Source: Zoroaster sp. YZ-2022
Lineage: Eukaryota; Echinodermata; Asteroidea; Forcipulatida; Zoroasteridae
Direction: 5' to 3'
NCBI GenBank assembly: GCA_029582265.1
Contig: CM055837.1
Span: 9,623,926-9,687,925 of the forward strand
DNA length: 64,000 nucleotides
Shown here: piece after piece, positions 10,860-21,797 of the stretch
Layout: each line of letters starts with the position of its first letter
How positions within the stretch are numbered: position 1 is the stretch's first letter
Made by a program: the position numbers and the translations under genes
Notes under the pieces: model-generated
Told to the model about the DNA's origin: nothing
Databases searched by the model: none
Seen by the model: only the letters and a program-made list of their open reading frames with translations

Positions 10860-11235
10860 CTGTGCTTTGGATATTTTAAGGGTTAGTGTCTTTGATCTTT
10901 GAGGTTCTGTGCTTTGGATATTTTAAGGGTTAGTGTCTTTGATCTTTGAGGTTCTGTGCTTTGGATATTTAAGGGTTAGTGTCTTTGATCTTTGAGATTC
11001 TGTGCTTTGGATATTTTAAGGTTAGTGTCTTTGATCTTTGAGGTTCTGTGCTTTGGATATTTAAGGGTTAGTGTCTTTGAGGTTCTGTGCTTTGGATATT
11101 TAAGGGTTAGTGTCTTTGATCTTTGAGGTTCTGTGCTTTGGATATTTAAGGGTTAGTGTCTTGGATATTTGAGGTTTAATGTCCTAGATCTTTGAAGTTC
11201 AGTGTTTTAGATCTTTGAGATTTAATGCCTCAAAG
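10860..11235. repeat. 46-bp satellite, right block
   Basis: About eight further units of the same 46-bp repeat. Beyond about 11165 the units diverge (GGTTTAATGTCCTAGATC, AGTTCAGTGTTTTAGATC) and fade out, marking the degenerate edge of the array. Confidence 0.93.
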
Positions 11236-11646
11236 CATAGTATTAGCCAGAGGGGTGTCTGGGTGTCTTTTGGACACCTTGTTTCAATTTTGGACACCCT
11301 ATTTCATCTGTCATTTACATATGTACAAGTATTGCAAGTGAAGAATTTGGACACCCTATTTCTAAATCCTGGTTAACACCTTGCCTCAAAGAGATGGTTA
11401 AAGGAATTCCAAAGCTGCAAAACATACTACCAGCCATGACATAAAACTCTGGCTTTAAAACTATGGCACATTTTGGGAGAATTTTTTAAATATCATTTTG
11501 TAAAATTGATTATGGCATCAAAGATCAATTAATTAATTGATTTAATTTGTTTTCCTTTAATATGCAAAATTGTAACCTTTGGAGTAAACCTCTTGCGTGC
11601 AATTATATTTTTAATAATGTAGTGTACTTTGTTTATTTCATTGAAG
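11236..11646. other. intron end upstream of the spectrin exon
   Basis: Contains three copies of TTTTGGACACC/TTTGGACACCCTATTTC (11269-11362). The last 25 bp form a pyrimidine-rich acceptor, tttgtttatttcattgaag, ending at AG 11645-11646. Confidence 0.6.
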
Positions 11647-12096
11647 GCCCTGCATGCAGAGTTAGATAAGAAACAGGAAGACATCCAGCGTCTCAATCAG
11701 GAGGGGGATGAACTTGCCAGCAAGGGTGCCAAAGCGGTCGTCCTACCCATGCAGATGAAACTCAATACAAAATGGCGGGACATTGAGTCTCGGTTCCAGC
11801 AGTACCATCGTCCCGTGGAGGAGGAGGTGATCATCGAGCGAACAGTCACGACCATCCAGGCCACATACCAGCTGGACGAGGCTCTGAAACCCACACTTGA
11901 GGAGGCAGTCGGCGAGCTTGCAGACACGCCCAAAGGAGAAGAGGGAGTGGTGGAGGTGTCCTCGGCGGTGGTGGAGTTCCTGGAGGAGGTCGAGAGGGTG
12001 TGGGTCAGAGTTCAAGAGGTCCTGAGGGAGCTGGAGTCCAGGGAGCTGAAAGGAGGAGCTTTTGACAGTTTTTCGTTGCAGGAAGATCGGCTCAAG
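11647..12096 (+). CDS. internal exon of a spectrin-repeat protein, possibly dystrophin-like
   Basis: An open 450-bp exon (150 codons) runs from acceptor ..cattgaag| to donor AAG|GTAAGT, phase 0 on both sides, and is GC-rich compared with its flanks. Residues 1-56 look like the last part of a spectrin repeat: amphipathic heptads with the hallmark Trp43 in LNTKWRDIESRF. Residues 57-75 are a hinge-like linker with EEEVIIERTVTT. Residues 76-150 are acidic helices (VVEFLEEVERVWVRVQEVLR). In vertebrate dystrophin, repeat 3 is followed by hinge 2 with a similar Thr/Val-rich segment, so I favour a dystrophin-family gene; nesprin or plakin relatives remain possible. Such proteins link actin to membrane complexes. 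No neighbouring exon is recognised, which implies introns of more than 10 kb. Confidence 0.85.
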
Positions 12097-12127
12097 GTAA
12101 GTCGATTCAGTTGGCTTCTGTGGGAAT

Positions 12128-12350
12128 CAAAATAGGCTGGTGTCCACTCTGTAATGCTTTCATAACCACATCTGATAGGCAGTCGGGGAACTGGACAATA
12201 ATGTATACAGTGTGATAAGACCAGACTCTCTTGCTTGGGAAACAAAATAGGTTGGTGTCCACTCTGTAATGCTTTCATAGCCACATCTGATAGGCAGTCG
12301 GGGAACTGGACAATAATGTATACAGTGTGATAAGACCAGACTCTCTTGCT
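12128..12350. repeat. 116-bp tandem duplication just past the exon
   Basis: Two near-identical copies start at about 12134 and 12250. Each contains TGGTGTCCACTCTGTAATGC and AGGCAGTCGGGGAACTGGAC, and ends GACCAGACTCTCTTGCTT. They differ at only a few positions, so the duplication is young and intronic. Stop codons exclude an exon duplication. Confidence 0.9.
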
Positions 12351-12550
12351 TCATAAAGCTTTGCCTTTTAGTTTTTAATACTGCCCTCTCTTGTCCATTC
12401 ACATCACATCTACACGTATGGAGGTTTTCTACAGCGTGATAGGCATCACTGCATAAATGGCTTTTGATATAATTTACATGTACATACATGTATATGGTGT
12501 ACATACACCAGGTACACATACATTCATTCTGTGAGTGTGAAATATATATA

Positions 12551-12813
12551 CTACTCAAAACAATTTAGGGAACACTGGAATAATATCAGTTAAAGCAAGA
12601 TCATTTATTTCAGATAAACACAATGTTTCACAGAATTGATGAGAAACAACTGCACAATGAAACAGATGATAAAGGATGCATGTAAGTGATTACACATTTC
12701 ATGATATGACTACTGAAAGAGAGAGGGGGTTGCAAATGAAAATCCCGGTTCATGGAACATTTAAAACCTATTTGATGTTAAAAATCCGGTGTTCCCTAAA
12801 TTGTTTTGAGTAG
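12551..12813. mobile_element. Tc1/mariner-like MITE (CTACTCAAAACA)
   Basis: Inverted repeats of about 29 bp starting CTACTCAAAACAATTTAGGG, with one mismatch, flanked by TA on both sides (12549-12550, 12814-12815). TA duplication and repeat length fit Tc1/mariner-type elements. The 263-bp body has no ORF. Confidence 0.9.
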
Positions 12814-12915
12814 TATATTTAGCTCTCATAACTTCATATTGAATTTTTTTTTAATATTAAGAAGTGAAATCTTGGTAAGTTGGGAAGGAATTTTGTGAGT
12901 AAAGAGAATAGGATA

Positions 12916-13368
12916 TATGACATAAAACACAATAAAGGGGGCCACTTTGCATCCGTCACGTTAGCAGTTTTTCCAATGGTTGTTATTTATTTTTAAGTAC
13001 CTGAAACCGACCAAAAAGTGTTTCAACATGTGAATGGACATGCAGGCTTATACTAGAACTCATTTGAGTTGATTTTTTTTTATTTTTAAATTTTATTTTT
13101 TTTTTTATTTACCCTCAAATTTCCATAAAAATTGGACGGAAAAAGTTACCTCACTTTTCCGTCCATTTGTTGATGGAAATTTTAGGGTAATTAAAAAAAT
13201 AATAGTAATAATCAACTCAAATTATCTTTAGGATAAGCATGCATGTCTATTCAAATGTTGAAAGTCTTTTTGAGTGGTTTCAGATATTTAAAAAAAAATT
13301 ACAACCATTAGAAAAACTGCTAACGTGACGGTGGGAAAGTGGCCCCCTTTATTGTGTTTTATGTCATA
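12916..13368. mobile_element. long hairpin MITE (TGACATAAAACAC), copy 1
   Basis: Flanked by TA, starts TGACATAAAACACAATAAAG and ends in the complement. The whole 453-bp element is an imperfect inverted repeat with arms of about 200 bp, including CCGTCACGTTAGCAGTTTTT and TTGGACGGAAAAAGTTACC/CACTTTTCCGTCCA near the centre. It is inverted relative to the two copies at 33753 and 35057. Confidence 0.9.
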
Positions 13369-13579
13369 TATCAGTTTGACATAAGGTGTTACCACATAAA
13401 CTCCGGCCAGAAGTCATATTATAATGAGATCACATGTACGTCATTGTCTTTGATAAACATTATGTGATCTTGGCATTCAACATTAAATTGAACTAAGGTG
13501 TTTGTTTTTTTTAGTTATAGGGGCAATACATGTACCATGGTTACGCACTATATATTTTTAAGGTTTTGGGCCCACTCGG

Positions 13580-13895
13580 TTAATGCCATAATATATATTT
13601 CACTCATTAGTTTTTTTCACAGTACTTACATGTAGTTGCATTATACCCAGACCTTACTCAGCATAAAATAAGAATTTAAGAAATGTGTTATATATACGCT
13701 ATATAAGAGAAAATGTGACATTTTATGCATGTTCGAAAAATGTAACGTGAGTAACCATAATTTTTCTCTCATATTGCATACATATAACAAATTTCTAAAA
13801 ATTGTTATGTGTGCTGAGTAAGGTCTGGGTATAATGCAACTACTGTGAAAAACACTAATGAGTGAAATATAAAAGTAAGGAAATTATGGCATTAA
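13580..13895. mobile_element. TTAA-bounded foldback, family G
   Basis: Left end TTAATGCCATAATATATATT and right end AATTATGGCATTAA are inverted, with TTAA at both tips. The arms continue for about 80 bp (CACTCATTAG, GTTGCATTATACCCAGACCT, TACTCAGCA). Single copy in the window. The target-site reading is less certain because the TTAA may belong to the terminal repeat. Confidence 0.7.
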
Positions 13896-13965
13896 GAGTT
13901 GGTCCAATATCTGAAAAATGTAACGTGTAACTGTGGAATTAGGTATTTTGGCACAAAGCAAAACA

Positions 13966-14036
13966 AATAGTCATCCTGCCCAATTAAGAATAGTCATCCT
14001 GCCCAATTAAGAATAGTCATCCTGCCCAATTAAGAA
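13966..14036. repeat. 23-bp x3 minisatellite
   Basis: Three perfect tandem copies of a 23-bp unit (aatagtcatcctgcccaatt plus aag). Very short, with no spacers. Confidence 0.95.
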
Positions 14037-14740
14037 TCACAAATTACCTATAAAGAAACCAACATTTGATAGTTCTATTTTGGCAATTGGTCGCTATTCT
14101 CAGGGAAATACACTTAAAATCTCAGAGGCAATTCGATGTAAAGAGATTATAAACTCGGTTTACCCTGTAATTTTTCACCTACCAGACAAAAGTCACTAGC
14201 TTGTTACTGCAAAGTGGATGACGGGACTAATTTAGAAGGACATTTTTTTATCAATTACAACCTTGCCTACATATAAATGACAGCAGTTTCTCCAGTGAGG
14301 CAATAATATCTCCATCCATTTGTCATTCGGTGTATACTTACTGTAGGCATCTTTTGTCTTCCTCCCATGTGAAAATCATCAAGGTCTCCCATGATGTCAT
14401 CTTCTCATTTGTCTGGCCGGTAATAAAGATGATTAAATTAACAAGCTGCTGATATCAGTACTAATAATGTTGATGGTTGATGAATCCTATAACATGGACA
14501 GTCAGACAAGTCCAGTCTCTCGGAGACTGAGCCGAAGGACGCTGATTTTTTTTTGTCTTCTGGAGGTCAGTGAAGACGTCTTCGTCAGGATTTGGCTTGC
14601 TGTCTCGCCGTGTTGTTCTTACGTCCATGAAATTATTTCCCAGGGTACATAGCATAATATAAAACATACAGATTAAGATTTTACAGAAATTGACAAACAA
14701 AAGGATGAGTCTGGATGACTGAAAAACTCACTAAAGATGG
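14037..14740. other. unassigned
   Basis: No exon, inverted repeat or tandem repeat of note is seen. ORFs on both strands around 14461-14700 overlap and match nothing I recognise. Confidence 0.4.
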
Positions 14741-15003
14741 TCTGGCAGTCCGGGAACTGTTATTTTCATGTAAGTAAGTCTTGCAGAGGTTATGGTGTCC
14801 CTAGGCCCAGGGATAGGGCAAATCCTGCCCACTGTTTGTGAGTAGCCAGCTCTGCTTAACAGTCCCTGGTATTTAGGTATTTTTAGGTACTCAGTTAATC
14901 TACACCAAAGGGACGCCAGGCTGAGTGGACCCCTCCAGGCTTCGAACTCTGACCTTGTGATTACAAGTGCTCTACTGACTGAGCTATTCCCTGTTCCCAA
15001 GTA
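14741..15003 (-). mobile_element. tRNA-derived SINE (second family)
   Basis: Read on the minus strand the head is GGGAATAGCTCAGTCAGTAG with an A-box (TAGCTCAGTCAGTAGAGC), an anticodon-like arm (CTTGTAATCACAAGG) and B-box AGTTCGAAGCC, followed by a non-tRNA body ending ACTTACTTACATGAAAATAA. It differs from the GGCCGAGCGG SINE common here. The missing acceptor stem pairing and the long 3' body show it is not a tRNA gene. Confidence 0.75.
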
Positions 15004-15545
15004 TGTGTATGTGCATATAAAAATCACTTAATTCAACTCATTCACTGAACAAATACACAGATGTTTGGCCCATAATACAAACAACACTCATTGCAATATA
15101 GGAGTGCGCCCTCTAGTGTCAAAATTAATATAGCCCAAGTCCATGTTTGTAACATACTGCTAATGAGTGTCTACCTGAGAATGCCACATGCCCCCCCCCC
15201 CCCAATATTTTTTACAAAATAATTATCATTACAGCAAGAATCTAATTCCTCTCCTCACCTTGGGCCAGGGAGTCTGCTCGTGTTCTTGTTTACGATCTGT
15301 AGTTTAATTATCGCAGCATTTTTCAGGTGGTCTAATCATCAGGAGACGTTACATGCAATATGAAACCAGAGCGATCATCGCCCTGGCCCCAGCTGCCAAG
15401 TGTGTTGATTTATTAGGTTGATAGAGTACTGCTAGCTTGGTAATTAGGACTCATTAATCTTCAGCTCTAGTCCGGTGTACGTGTAATTTGGGTTGATCCA
15501 GGCAAGAGTTTGTGAGACGAGAAAACACAACTGCAGTCTGTAAGA
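15004..15545. other. unassigned, with C run
   Basis: A 13-C run lies at about 15191-15203. No exon or element ends are recognised. Confidence 0.4.
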
Positions 15546-15774
15546 CCAAAATAAAAAAACCGAAAAAAAACCCAAAGCTCCGGTTTTTGGTCTCCGCCCC
15601 CTTTTCGCCTCAGACCTGCGCATCAGCATTTTTAAGTTTCTTTCTTTTTTTGCTATAAAATGATGTCTAATCGCAGCCACAATTGCTGGATCGATTGGAA
15701 TTCTGCCGCACTGTTTCAATCGACTTTTTCACATAGAGGTATGAACATTTGCTTAATTTGTGTGGCCTCTCACA

Positions 15775-16781
15775 AGCCTTTTTCACACGACCAAAAAAAA
15801 ACAACATAGATTCCTTGAGACGAATTTTACGAGCGAGGATTGTTTGTTATCATCCCATGAGTGACTGCTTTCACAAGCTTTCACTTGACACCAAGTAAAA
15901 AACCAACATTCTATGAGAGTACACACATTAATATCGTTGGTCATGCACTATCCAATATTTTCATTTAAATTTGCCACACACAAATCTGTGACGACAAAAG
16001 ACGTTGTTAATGTAAAAACAAATTATATCATTATATCTCTAATTCTGTAAAAGAACTGACCTTAACATTTCAGAGTTATGAGTAACGATATCTAGGGTAC
16101 TAGCGTCGAAAACATGAGTTAAAATGCACGACAACTGTTTGAAGTACGAGTAGGAAAATGTAGAGCGATCACGATGGACCTCACAAATTAATCTGTGCCG
16201 ACAAAAAAGTTGTTCAAGTGGAAAGAAATGAAACCATAACTCCAATTCTGTAAAAGAACTGACCTTAACATTTCAGCATTATGTGTGCTGATATCTAGGC
16301 TACTAATAACAAAAACATGAGTGAAAACATATGACAATTGCTTGAGATACATCGAAAAATGTAGAGCGATCGTCAAGGACCGATGTTGTGCATATTGATA
16401 CATATGCGTTATCATCTCGGCCGCCCACCGCTAGTTGTACATACATACAGCGCATTGCATGCAGTCAATCGCACACGATGGGTCTTCACGCATGCGCAGT
16501 ACGACCACTTTCGCACAGGTCATTGGTCAATAAACAACGGATCATTTCACACGAGCAGTGTACTAGGTTCCTTGAGAAAAATTCCGCTAGCGTAAGATTT
16601 TGTCGTAGGTCGGGACCTCCGACAAAATATCTCAATGTTTGAGAAAATTTCGCAAGGAATGTAGGACTTCTCAAACATTGGTGTCCTTTCACACGAAGCT
16701 CATTTTGTAATAATTCTCAAACATTGAGAGAATTTCTCAAGGAAATTTTTTTTTTTTTCGTTGTGTGAAAAGGGGGCTATA
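15775..16781. mobile_element. 1-kb DNA element with TTTTCACACGAC ends, nested
   Basis: Left end GCCTTTTTCACACGACCAAA and right end TTCGTTGTGTGAAAAGGGGG form imperfect inverted repeats of about 28 bp rich in A/T. It splits the CGGTTTCTGGTC element between GGCCTCTC and ACCACC. The interior has further TTTCACACGA words (about 16547, 16686) and TCTCAAACATTG repeats in both orientations. No transposase recognised; target duplication not clear. Confidence 0.62.
16041..16400. repeat. 203-bp tandem duplication inside the nested element
   Basis: Two units start with AATTCTGTAAAAGAACTGAC at 16041 and 16244 and share CTTAACATTTCAG, GATATCTAGG and AATGTAGAGCGATC. Identity is moderate, so this is an older duplication. 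Confidence 0.8.
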
Positions 16782-16966
16782 ACCACCGTACATGTACATT
16801 GTGTCTGATTCCAATAACCACATGTAATACATGTATCACTTAATAAAAAAAGCATCGCTGCACTGATTTTGAAGCCGACCTACATGTGTATGATCAGAAA
16901 CGGGAGACATTATATTTTTGGGCTCCGCTTTGAAAAGCAGGACAAAATACATGTATTTTGTTTTCT

Positions 16967-17284
16967 TTAACCCTAACTCCCTAGGCATATTCACTTACAC
17001 ATAACCTGAATCCTCCAAAATCCTTCAGTAGTAAAGCAAGCACATGACATGTATGCACACATGTGTTTCTAATCTGTGATACATGTACATGGCCCAGGGA
17101 CCCTCCCTGCATGCATGGAGCAATAAACAGTGTCCACTGACCCAAGCACTGACCTTGAAATCACTACAACAAACATGGATGTACATATACCATGGAAAGG
17201 CAAGTATGCCTAATAACCTCAATCCTTCAAAATCCTTCACTTTAGCAAAGAGGATTTGGGAGGATTTGGGAAGGTTAGGGTTAA
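16967..17284. mobile_element. TTAA MITE family B, full-length copy
   Basis: Starts TTAACCCTAACTCCCTAGGC and ends GGGAAGGTTAGGGTTAA. The core holds the family-specific GACCCTCCCTGCATGCATGG and CAAACATGGATGTACA. Other copies lie at 25003, 31220, 36216, 44044, 58326 and 62713, those in the opposite orientation. An 11-bp terminal inverted repeat TTAACCCTAAC is shared by all. TTAA plus CCC suggests piggyBac-like; no ORF. Confidence 0.88.
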
Positions 17285-17762
17285 GGTTAACTGACCTTTT
17301 CTTGACTGAAGAACTCCAACAAGATAGAAAAATTCAATTATTGGCAATTATGTCCTGTTCAATTCCACATTCAAATGAATACAACCGTCTGAATTAATTT
17401 TCACAATTTTACCCGTTATTGACGCAACATTTTTAAGCGGAAACTTTCACTGGCTGGTTGTTTAACGCAAATCTTGGTTCACAGAGAGTTCATACTCATT
17501 GAAGCAGTTTTTGCCAAGATTACCAACTCGCTACCTTCCCTTGAAAGGAAGTGTACCCCTTTGGTATTTTACCCGATTACTAAATTACTGCAAATTATAA
17601 ATCTAAAAAATAACTTGATTTGAAGTTCAAGATGGTACCAAACATCCTGAGAAATTATTTCGTCTGACGTGCTGATTTATTTTTTAAATTTTTTTTAAAA
17701 CTTGAAATGCATTCAAAATTTGAAATGGATCAATATAAGAAAACGTTTTAACTCTTTTCTTG
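17285..17762. other. unassigned
   Basis: AT-rich DNA without recognised features. A fragment CTCGCTACCTTCCCTTGAAAG near 17530 resembles the GGGAAGGT element end seen at 45944. Confidence 0.4.
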
Positions 17763-18177
17763 TTAGGCCGCCCCCCCCCCCCCCCAAAAAAAACAAAACA
17801 ATTGCCGGTTTCTGGTCTCTGTGCACGTCGCCTCAGACCCACGCGTCGGCATTTAAAAAAAAATTTGGGCTATGAAACGATTGCTATATCGATTGGAATT
17901 CTGCCGTGCTATGTTTTAAACGACTTTTTCTCATAGGGGTATGAACGTTTGCCCGATTTGTGAGGCCTCTCTTAGCCACTATACTTTGTGTATGGGAAAT
18001 TTGGTGCTCGTGTATACATGTATCACGTATTTCCCTGTTGGCAAAAAAAAAAAAAGAAAAGAAAAAAAAGATTAGGCCTACCCCCAAAAAAATTAAATAA
18101 ATTAAAAAAAAAGCACGTCACCACACCGATTTTGAAGCCAACCGATGACCAGAAACCAGACTTTTTTTTGGTCTTAA
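17763..18177 (+). mobile_element. CGGTTTCTGGTC-family element, copy C
   Basis: Uninterrupted copy: TTAGGCC, a C run, an A-rich tract, CCGGTTTCTGGTCTC..., the ATCGATTGGAATTCTGCC block, the intact gttttaaacgactttttc site (empty for the TTAA insertion seen in copy A), A-rich middle, then CGATGACCAGAAACCAGAC, T run and GGTCTTAA. It gives the reference structure for the family. Confidence 0.72.
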
Positions 18178-18902
18178 TGACACAACTATAAAATAATAAG
18201 TTGGTTTTTATGTTTTACAGAATTTTTTTTTAACCCAAACTGTATATCAGCTTTATGTTTGGTTTTTAAAACCCTCCTATTCTCAAACCCATTCATTTTT
18301 CATAGGGTCTTGAAGGATCACACTCATGACACTAGACAAATTGCATTCAACACATATAAAATAATAATGTTCCTTGCTTCAGATTTCCCTTTACACAGTG
18401 ACATCCCTATTGACAAATGGGACTTAAAATATCCCCAACCCGGGGTTGTTTTTACAGATGGTCATTATATTACAGATAATGTCCCATCTCGAGGGGTTTT
18501 TTTTCCTGAAAAATGTGCGCAATATGTAATCATTGTATGGTAATATGAGATGATCGGATATATCAGTGATATCTCTGGAGTGTGGCAGTCTGCTAAATAC
18601 ACATTGCCAGACATTGTTTACAACATCACTATTGTATTAATCGTTTTAAAGTCACGCCAGTGCCAGTCTCGCTGATCACGGTATGATATAAAATTGAATC
18701 TGATTTAGTGTTCTTCATAATAGCATGAGTAACATTTGTTTTATCATCTGAGGTTTTTGAAGGAGACGAATGGGGATGACTATTGTGGTCAGTAGCATAT
18801 AATATAGTATGCCTCTAGTTACATACATGTAGAGCCCACACTATTGGGGAAACTCGAAAATCATAAATGATCACAATTTTAATGACATTATGAAACATCT
18901 CT
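18178..18902. other. unassigned
   Basis: The frame at 18259-18543 is open for 94 codons but has no recognisable domain. No repeats identified. Confidence 0.35.
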
Positions 18903-19913
18903 TTAACTCTTTTTGGACGGCGCGCCCTTTTAGAAGCCCATATGCGCGTTGTAATCGGATGGCGCACCCTTTTAGAAGCCCAACGCGCACACGACATAGG
19001 CCCGACGTCATCACCTGACAACATCGTTGTGTTTTGACTTGTTTTGACAACAGAATACGCAACTAACCAATAAGAATTCAAGGTCATGTACCCTCAATGC
19101 AAATTAGCTAATAAATATTGATTATTGATGATGTTTATGATGACGAGAACTGACGAAACACTCCGATCCGAGAGCTCAGATTGTGTCAAGTTTTTGTTTA
19201 CGTTAATTACACATGACCTTATGCGGTTTACCACACACGTTGCATTAAAAATGGCGGCCTCCGTGGAACTCACAACAAGATGCGAAACACACGATATTTT
19301 CATGGAATTATGAAGTGGGAAGTGCTGATGAAGGTGATTATGCTGACGATGTTGACTTTGAACACCCTGACAGTGATGGAAGTTTTGATTTTTAGGGAAA
19401 AAACGACCGTAAAAGCTGTTAATCTGAGGTCATACAACTGTATGTACCAAGTACAATAGCGATATAGCGATACGGTATGTTGTATCAATGTTGTAAATTA
19501 GGATTTTTGTTACATAAACAGTGGGTTTCAAACCATTATGGTAATATTATGCCCTGACATATTCTAACATAAACAAACCACCTTTGTTTATCATACAATG
19601 CATATTTCCAATACCTTGTAGATTTACTGATATTTATTCTGCGGAACGATAAACATAAGTTTATATTTGGATGGCTGCAATGCATTATGGGTATTCCCAA
19701 CATCACCTCCATCTCAATATTCACACTCAGTCATAACCTTTATTTTGATACCTTACTCTCTTCAATTGGCAAAAGATGAAAAATATTATTAATAATTTCC
19801 ACACTTGACCTTGATGTTTAGAGTATCAAATTACAGTATCAAATTACACTAATTACATTAATTCCATTAATTCCGTCCACACATGTAAAATAACTCTGGG
19901 TAGAAAGAGTTAA
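18903..19913. mobile_element. TTAA element family E (CTCTTTTTGGACGG)
   Basis: Left end TTAACTCTTTTTGGACGG and right end CTGGGTAGAAAGAGTTAA share about 10 bp of inverted repeat and are bounded by TTAA. Near the left end an internal direct repeat (GGCGC.CCCTTTTAGAAGCCC) occurs twice. About 1 kb, no transposase recognised. piggyBac-like by its ends. Confidence 0.68.
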
Positions 19914-19937
19914 ATATTGTTGTCTCAGGTGCTATCA

Positions 19938-20824
19938 AGGGTGGATGATATCACGATAATATCGTAACGATACGGTATTCAAACAATTCTCGGCTAAATT
20001 CGGTTATGGTTTTGAAGATATCTAAATATCGCCATTTTGACGATATTAACAAAATATCGCCGATATTCCCAAAATATAGCTGATATCAAAGTTATATCGC
20101 TCTTTTTAATTAAAATATCGCTGGAGTGATAAATTGTCTACAAATTTCATGTCATTATTACGGTAATATCAACAACGTTACGGTACCGTCAAGAGCTAAA
20201 AACAGTTTGAAATCATGACGCGGCACCGCTCATGTTCCCAATACTTGCGTGCGTGGTCTTTTTTCTTGCATTGTGCTAGCTACTGGTTGCCATGTGGGCC
20301 TTAACTAAAGGCTAGTCCCAGCATCACATGGTACACTCTCCTGGAATAACTGCGCTGGTGTACGTTGTGAGGTTGTTCACATTCAGCAGATGTCGGATAC
20401 CAGGATAAAAGTGTGGATGATGACCGTTGAACTGTGCGTGTGCGATTGATCAATGGCCCGTTCATTCTCGGCTTGGGATGGGGGTCTGTAGGCATTTATT
20501 AAACCATGGGTTTGTTTCTGAACGTCACGGGGAGTTAATTTTTATGAAATGTTTCTCGCATCGAGCGGCAAAAATCTAAAAAATTGGTTCATTTTGGAGT
20601 GACTGTTTGGAGTAACTGTTTATTATCTACATGTAGATGCAACTTCCCTGTAGAACTTATATGTAAAAGTAGTTATTTCGGTGTCCAATGTCATTAATGT
20701 ACCATACATACATTTTTTTTCATGTCTTTAAAAAAATCAGCGTATTGAGACGATAATGTCGTATATCGTCGATATCATGGCTGTCGATAATCGACTATCA
20801 ATAAAAATCAATATCATCACCCCT
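19938..20824. mobile_element. AGGG(T)GATGATAT element with ATCG-rich ends
   Basis: The left end AGGGTGGATGATATCACGAT and the right end AATATCATCACCCCT are imperfectly inverted. Subterminal regions are packed with ATATCG/CGATAT words, like the hAT MITEs at 5853 and 56272, but the tips differ and no clear 8-bp duplication is seen. The interior (20190-20500) is GC-richer without a recognised domain. Confidence 0.5.
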
Positions 20825-20876
20825 AATGTGTATGTATGTACACATATATCTTGATTCTTTAAAAGGTATTGATACA

Positions 20877-21142
20877 TTAACCCTAACTACCCCATATCCT
20901 GCAAAATCCTCCAAGGGGCACTTTTAGGGGAAAATTCAGCACTGTTGGAAACTGGTACTTTCACCTTTTCAAATGGGGCAACATTACTACCTGGCAAGAA
21001 GTACAGGCCGTAAGTGCTGAATATGAAAGATCAACGAAAATGCATGGTGCATTTTGAAGATAAGGGCATGCTTCCAAAAGTGCACTGATGGATTTTGGAG
21101 AATTCAGGAAGGTTCCTAGCCAGTATACCCAGAGGGTTAGAC
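20877..21142. mobile_element. TTAA MITE family B, GGGGCAC subtype, right end decayed
   Basis: Starts TTAACCCTAACTACCCC and carries CAAAATCCTCCAAGGGGCAC, GAAACTGGTACTTTCACC and TTCAGGAAGGTTCCTAGCC, matching 46381-46683 and (inverted) 61811-62308. The final GGGTTAA is degenerate (GAGGGTTAGACC). Confidence 0.8.
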
Positions 21143-21160
21143 CAAAAGTGTGTACTTGCT

Positions 21161-21797
21161 TTAACCAGTTCGCATCGGAGGCCGTGTATACATGCATTTT
21201 TTTTTTGAACCGGGGATCGGAGAGCGTCTAAACACGCATTCCGATTTTTGTGTGTGTTACCGGGAGACTTGTCAACACGCCACTCGTGGCGAGCCATCGT
21301 TGCGGCTGACGTGTATAAACGCAGTCGTTCCTCGGAGTCCACTGGGTCATGGTTGGGTGGCCCTGGACAAAAGGCACTGCAAACAATATGAGTTCACTCT
21401 TTTTGTTGATTTTTGCGTAATCCCTTTATCCAAGACCTGTTCCTTTGACGTACCAGCCAAGAATTTGTAAAGACGGATTTATATCCATTGTTTACGAGGC
21501 CTTTCCTCTCTCTCCTGGTATGTCGTCTGTTCGACCGGGCGCTGATCGCTAATAGGCTGTTGCATCGGAGCTTGCCAGCGGTCTAATTGTGCTGAACAAA
21601 CACAACCGTAATTAAAAATCTAGCTATTTAATTCTCGAAATGTCAATGAGTAAAGGTGTTTATTTGGGTGTCCGAACTTAGTTTCATTGACAAAAAAAAT
21701 TATTAATGGCTATAAAGTTTTTCTGATTTTTCACTGATAATAAACCCGCATGGGGGACCGGAAAAAAAAAAAAATATTCCCGACGTGAACTGGTTAA
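21161..21797. mobile_element. TTAA MITE family A, long copy
   Basis: Starts TTAACCAGTTCGCATCGG and ends CCCGACGTGAACTGGTTAA, each with one substitution from the 497 copy. At 637 bp it is longer than that 263-bp copy and shares only the terminal 80-100 bp, so it probably represents a less deleted relative. Confidence 0.85.

Larger units (their letters stand above)
15546..16920 (+). mobile_element. CGGTTTCTGGTC-family element, copy B
   Basis: Left portion 15577-15772 carries CTCCGGTTTTTGGTCTCCGC, GGATCGATTGGAATTCTGCC and the GACTTTTTCACATAGAGGTA block. The right portion resumes after a 1-kb insertion (about 16782-16908) with ATTTTGAAGCCGACC and GATCAGAAACGGGAG. Both halves align with the uninterrupted copy at 17763-18177. 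Confidence 0.7.

Noticed and set aside
8725..11235. CRISPR-like array
   Set aside because: The 46-bp units are contiguous without unique spacers, and the DNA is eukaryotic; it is a satellite.
11697..12015. Minus-strand frames opposite the spectrin exon
   Set aside because: Shadows of the real exon; no splice signals or domains on that strand.
17083..17397. Frames recurring at 25193, 31351, 36395, 44136 (MPFHGTCTSMFV...)
   Set aside because: All lie in family B MITE cores; conservation reflects recent copying, not coding, and the frames end at different points.
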